This document shows positions 49,761-57,895 of a DNA stretch of 64,000 nucleotides, one piece after another. Positions within the stretch are counted from its first letter, which is position 1; every line of letters begins with the position of its first letter. The notes beneath the pieces are model-generated. The model saw nothing but the letters and a program-made list of their open reading frames with translations, had not been told where the DNA came from and ran no database searches. Both the position numbers and the translations under genes were made by a program. Source of the DNA: Herbaspirillum sp. 3R11 (GTDB taxonomy: Bacteria; Pseudomonadota; Gammaproteobacteria; Burkholderiales; Burkholderiaceae_D); NCBI RefSeq assembly GCF_004563925.1, contig NZ_SPNJ01000004.1:372001-436000 (forward strand), read 5' to 3'.

Positions 49761-50521
49761 TGGAATTCTCCGTGCTGCTCGACAACCTGCCCTATCTGCT
49801 GTGGGGATCGTATCCCGATGGACCGCTCGGCGGCGCCGCATTGACGCTGCTGCTGAGCGTCGGCTCGGCGCTGCTGTCGGCGCTGCTGGGCGTGGTGTTC
49901 GGCGTGGTGCTGGCGATGAGCAGCGGCATCTTGCGCAACCTGCTCACGCTGGTGTTGGGATTCTTCCGCGCGATTCCGGTGCTGATGCTGATCTTCTGGA
50001 CTTACTTCCTGCTGCCGATTGCGTTCGGCATCGACGTGCCCGGCGTGCTGTCGGTGATGTTTGCGCTGTCGCTGGTCAGCGCCGCCTATCTGGCGCATTC
50101 GGTGGCGGCGGGCATTGCCGGCATTCGCAGCGGCCAGTGGGATGCCGGCCTTTCGCTCGGCCTGCCGCGCCTGCATGTGCTGCGCTGGATCGTGTTGCCG
50201 CAAGCGCTGCAGATGATGCTGCCGTCCTTCGTCAATCAATGGGTGACGCTGATCAAGGACAGCTCGCTGGCCTACATCGTCGGCGTCGGCGAATTGTCGT
50301 TCGTGGCGTCGCAGGTGAACAGCCGGCTGATGATTTATCCGATGGAGATTTTCATGTTCGTCGGCGCCATTTATTTCGTGTTGTGCTCGGCGCTGGAACA
50401 ATTCGCGGCATGGGTTGGACGCTACTTCCATCCCGAAGCGATCGCTGCACGACATGTGATTCGTACACACAAAAAAGAACCGGAAAACACGCTGCCGGAG
50501 GCCTTGCCTGAAATCGCCTGA
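49760..50521 (+). CDS. Polar amino-acid ABC transporter permease 2
   Basis: A 253-residue HisMQ-type permease. ATG 49760 overlaps the preceding stop by one base (TGATG) and has GGGGAG upstream. The EAA loop is AGIAGIRSGQWDAGLSLGLPRLHVLRWIVLPQALQMMLPSF. It ends with a charged tail (HKKEPENTLPEALPEIA). With the first permease and the binding protein it makes an amino-acid importer, but no ATPase gene follows. The next gene is an unrelated zinc-ribbon protein with its own promoter. Confidence 0.93.
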   Translation: MEFSVLLDNLPYLLWGSYPDGPLGGAALTLLLSVGSALLSALLGVVFGVVLAMSSGILRNLLTLVLGFFRAIPVLMLIFWTYFLLPIAFGIDVPGVLSVMFALSLVSAAYLAHSVAAGIAGIRSGQWDAGLSLGLPRLHVLRWIVLPQALQMMLPSFVNQWVTLIKDSSLAYIVGVGELSFVASQVNSRLMIYPMEIFMFVGAIYFVLCSALEQFAAWVGRYFHPEAIAARHVIRTHKKEPENTLPEALPEIA

Positions 50522-50562
50522 GCCGTCAGGAAAATGTGATACATTCGTCCGCTTGCTGTTCC

Positions 50563-50590
50563 TTGTCGTCCCCGCGGCTTTGGTTATAAT
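50563..50590 (+). promoter_or_regulatory. Sigma-70 promoter of the zinc-ribbon gene
   Basis: TTGTCG-N16-TATAAT ends 27 nt before ATG 50618. The -10 is a perfect consensus match. Confidence 0.65.
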
Positions 50591-50617
50591 CGCAGCCCCC
50601 CATAAGAATAATCGACC

Positions 50618-50875
50618 ATGAAATCGAACACACAGACATCCCACGCAACAATTTACGGGCAAGACATCAGCCTGGCGTGCCCGCATTGCGGGCAGCTCAT
50701 GCTGCAGCTGTCGCCGGATGCGCGCCCGATCCAGGAAAAGAAAGTGGCCTGCCCGTCATGTTGCAAACAAAGCAAGATGGCCAAGCTCAAGACCAGCAGC
50801 GGCGATACTTACCAGCTCTACATCCGCCAGATCGATCCGAATGCGCGCATCGGCGTGTACAACTACAAGAAATAG
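50618..50875 (+). CDS. Small zinc-ribbon protein
   Basis: An 85-residue protein with CPHC (about 21-24) and CPSCC (about 45-49) knuckles spaced as in a zinc ribbon, followed by a lysine-rich segment and ITYQLYIRQIDPNARIGVYNYKK-like beta strands. I do not recognise a named family. It has its own consensus -10 promoter and a strong terminator, so it is an independent single-gene transcript. It is probably a cytoplasmic nucleic-acid or metal-binding protein. Confidence 0.75.
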   Translation: MKSNTQTSHATIYGQDISLACPHCGQLMLQLSPDARPIQEKKVACPSCCKQSKMAKLKTSSGDTYQLYIRQIDPNARIGVYNYKK

Positions 50876-50919
50876 TAATTTTTGCAGGACTGGCTCCGCA
50901 TAATCCTGCATCCCCAAAC

Positions 50920-50955
50920 AAAAAGCCCCGCACGTTGCCGTGACGGGGCTTTTTT
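50920..50955. terminator. Bidirectional Rho-independent terminator
   Basis: AAAAAGCCCCGCACG / CGTG-a-CGGGGCTTTTTT, loop TTGC, with A-run on one side and T-run on the other. It ends the zinc-ribbon gene and can stop the opposing operon. Confidence 0.9.
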
Positions 50956-51003
50956 GTATTTGCGCAAAAAACTTATCCAATTGCTGCAAACCTTTTCATA
51001 TGG

Positions 51004-51114
51004 CAACGCCAACATGTGAACAGATTCAATGAGGAGATTCGCGCAGCCCAGTGCTATCTGCAAAGTGGCCGCGCATTGAATCCGCTCACCGAATCTGTCC
51101 GCATGTTGGCGCTG
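51004..51114. repeat. Imperfect inverted repeat with 37-nt arms
   Basis: Arm 51004-51040 matches the reverse complement of 51078-51114 at 30 of 37 positions, with the shared core CGCCAACATG...ACAGATTC. The 37-nt spacer (51041-51077) is unpaired. It lies between a terminator and the end of the monooxygenase operon. No transposase frame accompanies it. Confidence 0.75.
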
Positions 51115-51208
51115 CTGTGCAGAAGAGAAGAGAGTGAGTTCACTATACCTTCCTCATCGCCCCACAGCTACGAATCAATCCGAGCATGCATGCGCGGATT
51201 TTTCATAA

Positions 51209-52606
51209 CTAAGCCGCCGCGGCGATCACTTCCTGATTCTGTCCCCGACGGAAGCCCGCCGCCGGATGCCGTTCCGGCAGCAGCGGCGAAGCGCCACCCA
51301 GCTTTTCGCGCAGCGTGCCTTCCCGATATGCAGTCTTGTAGCGGCCGCGCCGTTGCAGTTCGGGCGCCACCAGGTCGGCAAAATCTTCATAGGCTTCCGG
51401 CGTGACTGCGTAACTCAGGTTGAGGCCGTCGACGTCGGTCGTATCGACCCAGTGCTCGATCGCGTCAGCCACCTGTTCCACCGAGCCGATGAACAGCGGA
51501 CCGCGGCCGCCGATGGCGTTGTGGCGCGCCAGCTCGCCGACGGTCCAGACACGATCCGGATCGCCGATGGTGAAGTTCTCCAACGCCGAGCTGATGCCAG
51601 CATCGAGCTTGAGGTAACGGATAGGCTCGTCGGGATCGTATTTGGAAAAGTCGATGCCGGTCCAGCCCGAGAACATCGCCAGCGCCGCCTGCGGATTGAT
51701 GTAGTTCTGATAGTCGCGGAATTTGTCCTGCGCTTCCTTTTCGGTGCGGCCGACGATGATGGTCGCCATCGAGAAGAACTTGATGTCGTCGGCATGGCGT
51801 CCCGCCAGCACCGCCTGGCTGCGCGTGTCGGCCACCACCGGCGCGATGGTCTTGATGCTCGGGCCGCTCAGGTAGATGCATTCGGCATGGCGGCCGGCGA
51901 AGGCCTTGCCGCGCGTCGACGAGCCGGCCTGGAACAACACCGGCGTACGCTGGCGCGAGGGCTCGGTCAGGTGCACGCCTTCCAGCTTGAAGTATTTTCC
52001 TTCGTGCACGATCTTGTGGATAAGGCGCGGATCGGCGAACTCGCCGGTGGCGACGTCGCGCAACACGGCGCCGTCTTCCCAGCTCGATTCCCACAGCTTG
52101 TAGACCACGTCCATGTATTCGTCGGCGATGTCGTAGCGCTCGTCGTGGGCCGTCACCTTGCTGTGGCCGAGCGCGCGCACGCCACTGGTGCTGTGACCGG
52201 TGACGATGTTCCAGCCGATGCGGCCGTTGGTCAGGTGATCCAGCGTCGACATGCGCCGCGCGAACACGTACGGCGGCTCGTGGTTGGCGTTGCTGGTGAC
52301 GCCGAAGCCGAGATGCTTCGTCGCGTAAGCCATCGCCGAAATCGACAGCATCGGATCCTGCTTCGGCACCTGCGCGCCGTAGCGCAGCGCGGTGTCGAGA
52401 TTACCGCCGAAGACGTCGTTGACGCCGATGCTGTCGGCCATGAACAGCGCATCGATGAAGCCGCGCTCCAGTACCTTGGCCAGATTGACCCAGTAGTCGA
52501 GCGTGTTGTAAGTCAGCGAGCGATCACGCGGATGGCGCCACAGGCCCGGCGAGTGATGCACCGGGCTGTGCAGCGCGAACGCGTTCATGCGGATTTCTTT
52601 TGCCAT
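51209..52606 (-). CDS. NtaA/SnaA/DszA-family FMN-dependent monooxygenase (paralogue 1)
   Basis: A 465-residue luciferase-like monooxygenase and the last gene of the operon. Signature segments are HHSPGLWRHPRDRSLTYNTLDYWVNLAKVLERGFIDALFMAD, EPPYVFARRMSTLDHLTNGRIGWNIVTG and VLFQAGSSTRGKAFAGRHAECIYLS, the NtaA/SnaA/SoxA subfamily that oxidises aminopolycarboxylates, sulfones or sulfonates using FMNH2. It is clearly paralogous to the gene at 54971. No flavin reductase gene is adjacent in this window. AAGGAAAAA precedes ATG 52606. Confidence 0.93.
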   Translation of the reverse strand: MAKEIRMNAFALHSPVHHSPGLWRHPRDRSLTYNTLDYWVNLAKVLERGFIDALFMADSIGVNDVFGGNLDTALRYGAQVPKQDPMLSISAMAYATKHLGFGVTSNANHEPPYVFARRMSTLDHLTNGRIGWNIVTGHSTSGVRALGHSKVTAHDERYDIADEYMDVVYKLWESSWEDGAVLRDVATGEFADPRLIHKIVHEGKYFKLEGVHLTEPSRQRTPVLFQAGSSTRGKAFAGRHAECIYLSGPSIKTIAPVVADTRSQAVLAGRHADDIKFFSMATIIVGRTEKEAQDKFRDYQNYINPQAALAMFSGWTGIDFSKYDPDEPIRYLKLDAGISSALENFTIGDPDRVWTVGELARHNAIGGRGPLFIGSVEQVADAIEHWVDTTDVDGLNLSYAVTPEAYEDFADLVAPELQRRGRYKTAYREGTLREKLGGASPLLPERHPAAGFRRGQNQEVIAAAA

Positions 52607-52625
52607 GATTTTTCCTTGAATGAAC

Positions 52626-54095
52626 CTAGGCCGCGTTCAGCGCAGCCGCGTAGTTGTGATTACTGTGATTGCCGACCGCATCAAGACGCGGCGCCAGCAG
52701 CACCGCCTGGCGCAGCAACTCGGCGATGGTGCCAGACTCGAACAGCACGCCGCGCAAAGGCAGGCCGCTGGTCGAAATCAAGGTCGACGGCTGGCCGTCG
52801 GCGCCGATCACGGCGAGCGTCTGCGGATCGGCGTCGATGCCGAGCTTGAGCGCACTCGGCCGCACGTAGCCTTTCTCCAGCAGACGTCCCAGCAGCGGTT
52901 CGCCGCTGACGCGCTTCCACACGTATTCGAAGCCGGTGCAATTGATCACGGCGTCGGCCACCAGCGTCAACGCCGGCTGCACTTGCTGCTGGCCGCGCAG
53001 GCGCACCGCCACGGCGACCTTGCCGGCCGACTCTTCATGCAGTTCGACCGGCGTGCCGGTGTGCACCTGCAACCGACCCGCAGCGCGCACGGCCTCGAAC
53101 ACGGCCGCGCTTGGCGGCGGCACGCGATGCAGGAACATGTCCCAGTACGCGCGCACATGGCGCATGAAGCGTTGGCGCTCGGTCAGGGCGGCGGCTTTCC
53201 ACAGGCGCGTCAAATGCGGACGCACCGCCATCACCACGCGTTGCCAATCTTCGCCGCTATCCCTGGCCTTGGCGATCTGTTCACGTACGGCGCGCAGGAT
53301 GGCGCGCGCGGTAGTCGGTGCGCCGGTATCGGTCAGGAACTCGGGCCACGCCGCGACTTCATGGCGCGCCACCGGCACCAGGCCGCGGCGCGAGACCACG
53401 TGATACTTGCCGCGATAGCCGCGTGCTTCCAGCGCCACCACGGCGTCGATCATGGTCAGGCTGCTGCCGATCAGCAGCACGTCGGCGGCGCCCTTGAGCT
53501 TGTCGAGCGCATCCGGATTCCACGGATCGGCCAAGTAGCGGCCATCGTCTTCCAGCGCCTGCGTGACGGCGAAACCGGGACGCGATTTGAATACGCCTGG
53601 CGCCAGCAACAGATGATCGGCGCTGAACTCGCGCACGGCGTGACCGTTGTCGACAGTCACGCGCACGCGGCCATGATCTTCGGTGACGTCGCTGACCTTG
53701 GCCAGGATGTGTTCGACTTCCACGCCAGGCGCAGCGTCCTGCAGCGCCAGCCGCAACTCGTCGCGCAGGTAGTCGCCGAACATCCAGCGCGGCGCGAACG
53801 CCAGCAGCTTGTCGTCAAATTCGTTCCAGCCGGAGCGGTCGGCGCGCAACTGCAGCCAATTGGCAAAATGCGCGGAGTCTTCGGGACGCAGGCTGAAAGC
53901 CTTGGCCGGACCGTTGAGGCGGTGGCTGAAGTCGGTGGTGGAATACGCCAGTCCGCGTCCCAGTTCGGGATTCGGATCGAAGATGCGGATCAGCAGCGGC
54001 GTCTGCGCCTGGCGCAGCAGGCGGATCGCGGCGAGCGTGCCGGCCATGCCGCCGCCGACGATGGCGACCGAGCGTTGTGTGGTGTGGTTGGACAT
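52626..54095 (-). CDS. FAD/NAD(P)-binding oxidoreductase (YdhS-like)
   Basis: A 489-residue flavoprotein with an N-terminal dinucleotide-binding motif (VAIVGGGMAGTLAAIRLL) and GRGLAYSTTDFSHRLNGPAKAFSLRPEDSAHFANWL, typical of the FAD-NAD(P)-binding DUF family. A second motif is VLLIGSSLTMIDAVVALEARGYRGK, and INCTGFEY closes the FAD site. AGGAGG precedes ATG 54095. Relatives occur in sulfur-compound operons and may act as a flavin reductase or hydroxylase. The role is uncertain. It lies between the dioxygenase and monooxygenase 1 genes. Confidence 0.85.
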   Translation of the reverse strand: MSNHTTQRSVAIVGGGMAGTLAAIRLLRQAQTPLLIRIFDPNPELGRGLAYSTTDFSHRLNGPAKAFSLRPEDSAHFANWLQLRADRSGWNEFDDKLLAFAPRWMFGDYLRDELRLALQDAAPGVEVEHILAKVSDVTEDHGRVRVTVDNGHAVREFSADHLLLAPGVFKSRPGFAVTQALEDDGRYLADPWNPDALDKLKGAADVLLIGSSLTMIDAVVALEARGYRGKYHVVSRRGLVPVARHEVAAWPEFLTDTGAPTTARAILRAVREQIAKARDSGEDWQRVVMAVRPHLTRLWKAAALTERQRFMRHVRAYWDMFLHRVPPPSAAVFEAVRAAGRLQVHTGTPVELHEESAGKVAVAVRLRGQQQVQPALTLVADAVINCTGFEYVWKRVSGEPLLGRLLEKGYVRPSALKLGIDADPQTLAVIGADGQPSTLISTSGLPLRGVLFESGTIAELLRQAVLLAPRLDAVGNHSNHNYAAALNAA

Positions 54096-54114
54096 GCGGC
54101 CTCCTGAGAGAAAT

Positions 54115-54954
54115 TTAGAATGGCTTGTCGCCCTTGACGGTCACGCGGTAACCGGAGCGCACGTTGGGGAAGTAGTCCCACACCGCCAGATGCTGGGCGC
54201 TGCGGTTATCCCAGAACGCGATCGAATCCGGCTGCCAGCGAAAGCGCACCTGGAAATCCGGCTTGGCCAGATGCTGGTACAGGAAAGCGAGGATCGCCGC
54301 GCTCTCTTCGCGCGGCACATTGTCGATGTGCGTCGTGAAATTGGAATTGACGAACAAGCCCTTGCGGCCGCTCTCCGGATGCGTGCGCACGATCGGATGC
54401 GAGGACTTCGGATAGACGCGGTCTCGGTCGTCGATGCCCTTGCCGCGATTGCGGCTGCGATACACCTGCTCGCCGTCGTGTGTCGCGGTCAGTCCCAGCA
54501 GGTAAGTCTGCAGGCCCGGCGACAGCGCTTCATAGGCCGCATAGGTATTCGAGAACAGCGTGTCGCCGCCATGCTCGGGCAAGGTCTGCAGATGCAGGAT
54601 GCTGCCCAGCGGCGGTTCAGCGTCGCACGACACGTCGGAGTGCCAGCGATCGCCGGCGATGCGCACGGTATTGTGGTCGGCGTGGATCGGCAGGATTTCG
54701 GGATGGCCTTCCGGGCCGCGCGTATTGGGATGCACGTGCAGCTCGCCGAAGTAGCGGCCGAAGCGCTTGTGCTGCTCCAGCGTCAGCGGCTGGTCGCGAA
54801 AAAAGATCACGAGATGGTCGAGCAGGGCCTGGCGCACTTCGGCGACCTGCTGCGGCTCGAGTGGCCGGGTCAGGTCGATGCCGTCGATCTCGGCGCCGAT
54901 CAGCGGCGTGACCGGCTTGACCTTGATGGTCTCGTAGCGCGTTGTTGCTGTCAT
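54115..54954 (-). CDS. TauD-family Fe(II)/2-oxoglutarate dioxygenase (taurine/alkylsulfonate type)
   Basis: A 279-residue dioxygenase closer to true TauD than the copy at 43088. ATG 54954 has AAGGAGATC upstream. Landmarks are VTPLIGAEIDGIDLTRPL, HKRFGRYFGELHVHPN, the metal His and Asp in WHSDVSCDAEPPLGSILHL, GGDTLFSNTYAAYEALS, the distal His in WDNRSAQHLAVWDYFP and Arg in VRSGYRVTV. It is expected to release sulfite from a sulfonate or oxidise a related C-S/C-N compound. It lies between two FMN monooxygenase genes in the same operon. Confidence 0.93.
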   Translation of the reverse strand: MTATTRYETIKVKPVTPLIGAEIDGIDLTRPLEPQQVAEVRQALLDHLVIFFRDQPLTLEQHKRFGRYFGELHVHPNTRGPEGHPEILPIHADHNTVRIAGDRWHSDVSCDAEPPLGSILHLQTLPEHGGDTLFSNTYAAYEALSPGLQTYLLGLTATHDGEQVYRSRNRGKGIDDRDRVYPKSSHPIVRTHPESGRKGLFVNSNFTTHIDNVPREESAAILAFLYQHLAKPDFQVRFRWQPDSIAFWDNRSAQHLAVWDYFPNVRSGYRVTVKGDKPF

Positions 54955-54970
54955 GAGGATCTCCTTGATG

Positions 54971-56392
54971 TTATTGAATTTCGGCGGCTGCTGCGCCGAT
55001 GTCTTGCGCTGCATCGGCGCCGCGCCGGAACGCTGCCGCCGGATGCGTATCGGGCAGACGCGCACCGGCGCCGTAGAGTTTCTCGCGCAGGGTGCCGGGG
55101 CGGTATTCCTTCTTGTAGACGCCGCGCTTCTGCAACTCCGGCACCACCAGTTCGACGAAGTCGATGTGACTTTGCGGCTGCAGCGTGTAGCTCAGGTTGA
55201 AGCCGTCGATGTCGGTCTCGTCCATCCATTCCTGCATGATGTCGGCGACCTGTTCCGGCGTGCCGACCAGCACCGGTCCCTTGCCGCCGATGGCGTTGTG
55301 CTGCGCCAGTTCGCCGATGGTCCAGACGCGATCCGGATCGGCCACGGTGAAGCCTTCGATGGTCGATTGCATGCCTTCGCTCTTGCTGTATTGCAGCGGC
55401 TCGTTGACGTCGCGGCCGGCCAGGTCGACGCCGCTCCAGCGCGAGAACAGCGCCAGCGCGCCCTCCGGGCTGACGTAGCGGCGGTAGTCTTCGAGCTTGG
55501 CCTTGGCCTCGGCCTCGGTGCGACCGACGATCACGGTCAGCAGCATGAAGAACAGGATGTCCTTGGGATTGCGGCCCAGTTGTGCGGCGCGCTGGCGCGT
55601 GTCGGCGACCGAGGCGCGGATGATGTTCTTCGACGGGGCGCTGACGAACACGCATTCGGCGTGGCGTGCGGCGAAGTCCTTGCCGCGTCCCGACGAGCCG
55701 GCCTGGTACAGCAGCGGCGTGCGCTGCGGCGTCGGCTCGCTGAAGTGCACGCCCTCGATCTGGTAATGCGGCCCTTCGTGGCGGATCACGTGCACCTTGG
55801 ACGGATCGGCGAAGGTCTTGCTTGCCCGGTCGCGTTTGACGGCGTCGTCTTCCCAACTGCCTTCCCACAGCTTGTAGACCACGTCGAGATAGTCGTCGGC
55901 GATCTCGTAGCGCAGGTCGTGCGGCTTGCTGGGACCAAGTCCGAGCGCCTTGCTGCCGGAGTCGCCGAAGCTGGTCACGATGTTCCAGCCGACCCGTCCC
56001 TTGGTCAGCTGGTCGAGCGTCGACATGCGCCGCGCGAACAAATAGGGCGGCTCGTAGGTCACGCTGCTGGTCACGGCGAAGCCGAGATGCTCGGTGACCT
56101 GCGCCATCGCCGCCACCAGCAGCAGCGGATCGAGGCGCGGGAACTGCAGGGCGCCGCGGATGCCGGCGTCGTGCGAGCCGCCGTAGACGTCGTAGGTGCT
56201 GATGCCGTCGGCCCAGAACAGGCCGTCGTACTTGCCCTGCTCGGCCACGCGCGCGAGGTTGCTCCAGAACTCCAGCGTGTTGTAGTCGAGCGACTTGTCT
56301 TGCGGATGCGACCACAAGCCCGGCGACAAATGGCTGGGTGCAAACGTGACGAAGGCGTTGATCCTGATTTCCTTGCCGGTTTTTTTACTCAT
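54971..56392 (-). CDS. NtaA/SnaA/DszA-family FMN-dependent monooxygenase (paralogue 2)
   Basis: A 473-residue luciferase-like monooxygenase. It has HLSPGLWSHPQDKSLDYNTLEFWSNLARVAEQGKYDGLFWAD, PPYLFARRMSTLDQLTKGRVGWNIVT, LLYQAGSSGRGKDFAARHAECVFVS and VGELAQHNAIGGKGP-like segments, matching the first paralogue over most of its length. Substrate-facing regions differ (for example GGSHDAGIRGALQFPRLDP versus GGNLDTALRYGAQVPKQDP), so the two may act on different substrates or steps. GAGGATGAC lies before ATG 56392, 27 nt after the membrane-protein stop. Confidence 0.93.
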   Translation of the reverse strand: MSKKTGKEIRINAFVTFAPSHLSPGLWSHPQDKSLDYNTLEFWSNLARVAEQGKYDGLFWADGISTYDVYGGSHDAGIRGALQFPRLDPLLLVAAMAQVTEHLGFAVTSSVTYEPPYLFARRMSTLDQLTKGRVGWNIVTSFGDSGSKALGLGPSKPHDLRYEIADDYLDVVYKLWEGSWEDDAVKRDRASKTFADPSKVHVIRHEGPHYQIEGVHFSEPTPQRTPLLYQAGSSGRGKDFAARHAECVFVSAPSKNIIRASVADTRQRAAQLGRNPKDILFFMLLTVIVGRTEAEAKAKLEDYRRYVSPEGALALFSRWSGVDLAGRDVNEPLQYSKSEGMQSTIEGFTVADPDRVWTIGELAQHNAIGGKGPVLVGTPEQVADIMQEWMDETDIDGFNLSYTLQPQSHIDFVELVVPELQKRGVYKKEYRPGTLREKLYGAGARLPDTHPAAAFRRGADAAQDIGAAAAEIQ

Positions 56393-56418
56393 GTCATCCT
56401 CATCTCAAAAATTTGTAT

Positions 56419-57885
56419 TCAGGTCCACGCCTGCAGCGCGGCAAACCACGCCAGGCTGACGCCATAACCGGCCAGCGTGAAGCGGCCGTTCCATCGCAGC
56501 GCGACGATGCCTCCCGGCACGTCGGCGGCGCGCGCCATGATGGCGATGGTGGCGCCGTAAGGCGTGATGCCGCCGGCCAGCACCCAGCTCGACAGGAACA
56601 CGAAAGCCAGCACCACCGGCTTCAGTCCCAGCAAGGCCGGATCGGGAATCGCCGCGCTGACGATGCCGATGCCGACCACCGCGCCGACACCGAGCTGCGC
56701 CACCGCGATGATCGCCGGCAGCAGCAAGCCGGCCAGCAGCACCGGATGCAAGGCCGCCTGCGCCAGCAAAGCCGGGATCGCCTGCAAGTGCAGCGCATGG
56801 CCGAGCAGCGTGCCGAGCAAGGCACCCGAGGCGATCATGCAAATCTCGGTGCGAAAGCCCGGGAAAATCTGAAACAGGCGCTGCCGCATGCGCCGCGCCG
56901 TAAGCGCCAGCGCTGACGGCACGCCGGCGCGTGCGTACTGGCGCACCAGCCACAGCAAGGCCACCGGCGGCACCACCAGCATCACGCCGTCGCTGACGCT
57001 GGCATGCAGCAAGAACGCCGCCGCCAATGCTGCGGCGATGACCGCGAGGATCAATGCGACGAAACCGTTGACGGCACGCCAGTCGGCGCGCGTCGATGAA
57101 ATTTTGATCGCCGCAGCAGTCTTCCAGTGCACCCCGTCCAGCAACCAGCCGAGCAGCAGGTAGCTGAGCGACAAGGCCATCGCGTACGGCAGCAATTCCT
57201 GCCAGTGCAAGGCCGGCACCGAGGCCAGCGCCACCGCAAAACCGATCGACAGCGGCGACCACATCGCCATCGTGCCGAAGCCGCGGATGATCGCCACCGA
57301 CGATTCGCGCAAGCGCTGCGCCTGCAATTGCGCATCGCCGCCGGCGGCCGCCAGCGTGTTGCTGCGCCGGACCATGTTGCCCAGCAAATTGATCGCGCCG
57401 ACGTTGAGCACGATCGCCAGCAAATGCGCACCGGTGGTCAGCACCACGTAGCGGCGCGACTTCGGCTGGCCGATCACGGTGTAGCCGACGCGGCGGATCA
57501 GCGGCGAAGTGCGCGCCGCTTCCACCATGAAACCCATCGCCGCCAGAATCGCCGCCACCGTGGTCGAGCGGTCCAATCCCTGCGCTACCACCTGCCAGCC
57601 GGACGGCCACGACAGCAATGCCGCCAGCGCCAGCAGCAAGGTCAGCCACACGGTGGTCTTGACGATGCGCGCCAGCACATGCACCTCGCACAGCAGGTAT
57701 ACCGTCAGTCCGAGATCGGCGGCGTAGCCGAACCAGACTGCCGCGCCCTGCCCTGCCGACAGATCGCGCAACAGCACGCCCAGCGCCACTGCGCTCAGTG
57801 CGAATGTCGACCACACCGCGCGACTGCCGAACGACAGTCGTGGCAAGAATGTGGTCAGCGGCAATTTGTCGGCGAGTCGGTTCAC
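56419..57885 (-). CDS. Polytopic membrane protein of unknown function
   Basis: A protein of about 488 residues with roughly twelve hydrophobic helices, including AVALGVLLRDLSAGQGAAVWFGYAADLGLTVYLL, VLNVGAINLLGNMVRRSNT and LLPAIIAVAQLGVGAVVGIGIVSAAIPDPAL. I cannot assign it to a named transporter family. The best guess is a permease or exporter for the operon's substrate or product. The start is uncertain. GTG 57885 lies 10 nt past the oxygenase stop and removes a non-hydrophobic leader that overlaps that gene. It is co-transcribed with the ABC transporter and oxygenases, so it belongs to the same pathway. Confidence 0.75.
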   Translation of the reverse strand: MNRLADKLPLTTFLPRLSFGSRAVWSTFALSAVALGVLLRDLSAGQGAAVWFGYAADLGLTVYLLCEVHVLARIVKTTVWLTLLLALAALLSWPSGWQVVAQGLDRSTTVAAILAAMGFMVEAARTSPLIRRVGYTVIGQPKSRRYVVLTTGAHLLAIVLNVGAINLLGNMVRRSNTLAAAGGDAQLQAQRLRESSVAIIRGFGTMAMWSPLSIGFAVALASVPALHWQELLPYAMALSLSYLLLGWLLDGVHWKTAAAIKISSTRADWRAVNGFVALILAVIAAALAAAFLLHASVSDGVMLVVPPVALLWLVRQYARAGVPSALALTARRMRQRLFQIFPGFRTEICMIASGALLGTLLGHALHLQAIPALLAQAALHPVLLAGLLLPAIIAVAQLGVGAVVGIGIVSAAIPDPALLGLKPVVLAFVFLSSWVLAGGITPYGATIAIMARAADVPGGIVALRWNGRFTLAGYGVSLAWFAALQAWT

Positions 57886-57895
57886 GGCAAGATGA

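Larger units (their letters stand above)
50876..51208. other. 333-bp convergent intergenic region
   Basis: Lies between the zinc-ribbon gene and the stop of the minus-strand monooxygenase operon. It contains the strong two-way terminator at 50920-50955 and the long inverted repeat at 51004-51114. No protein gene is supported. Confidence 0.6.
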
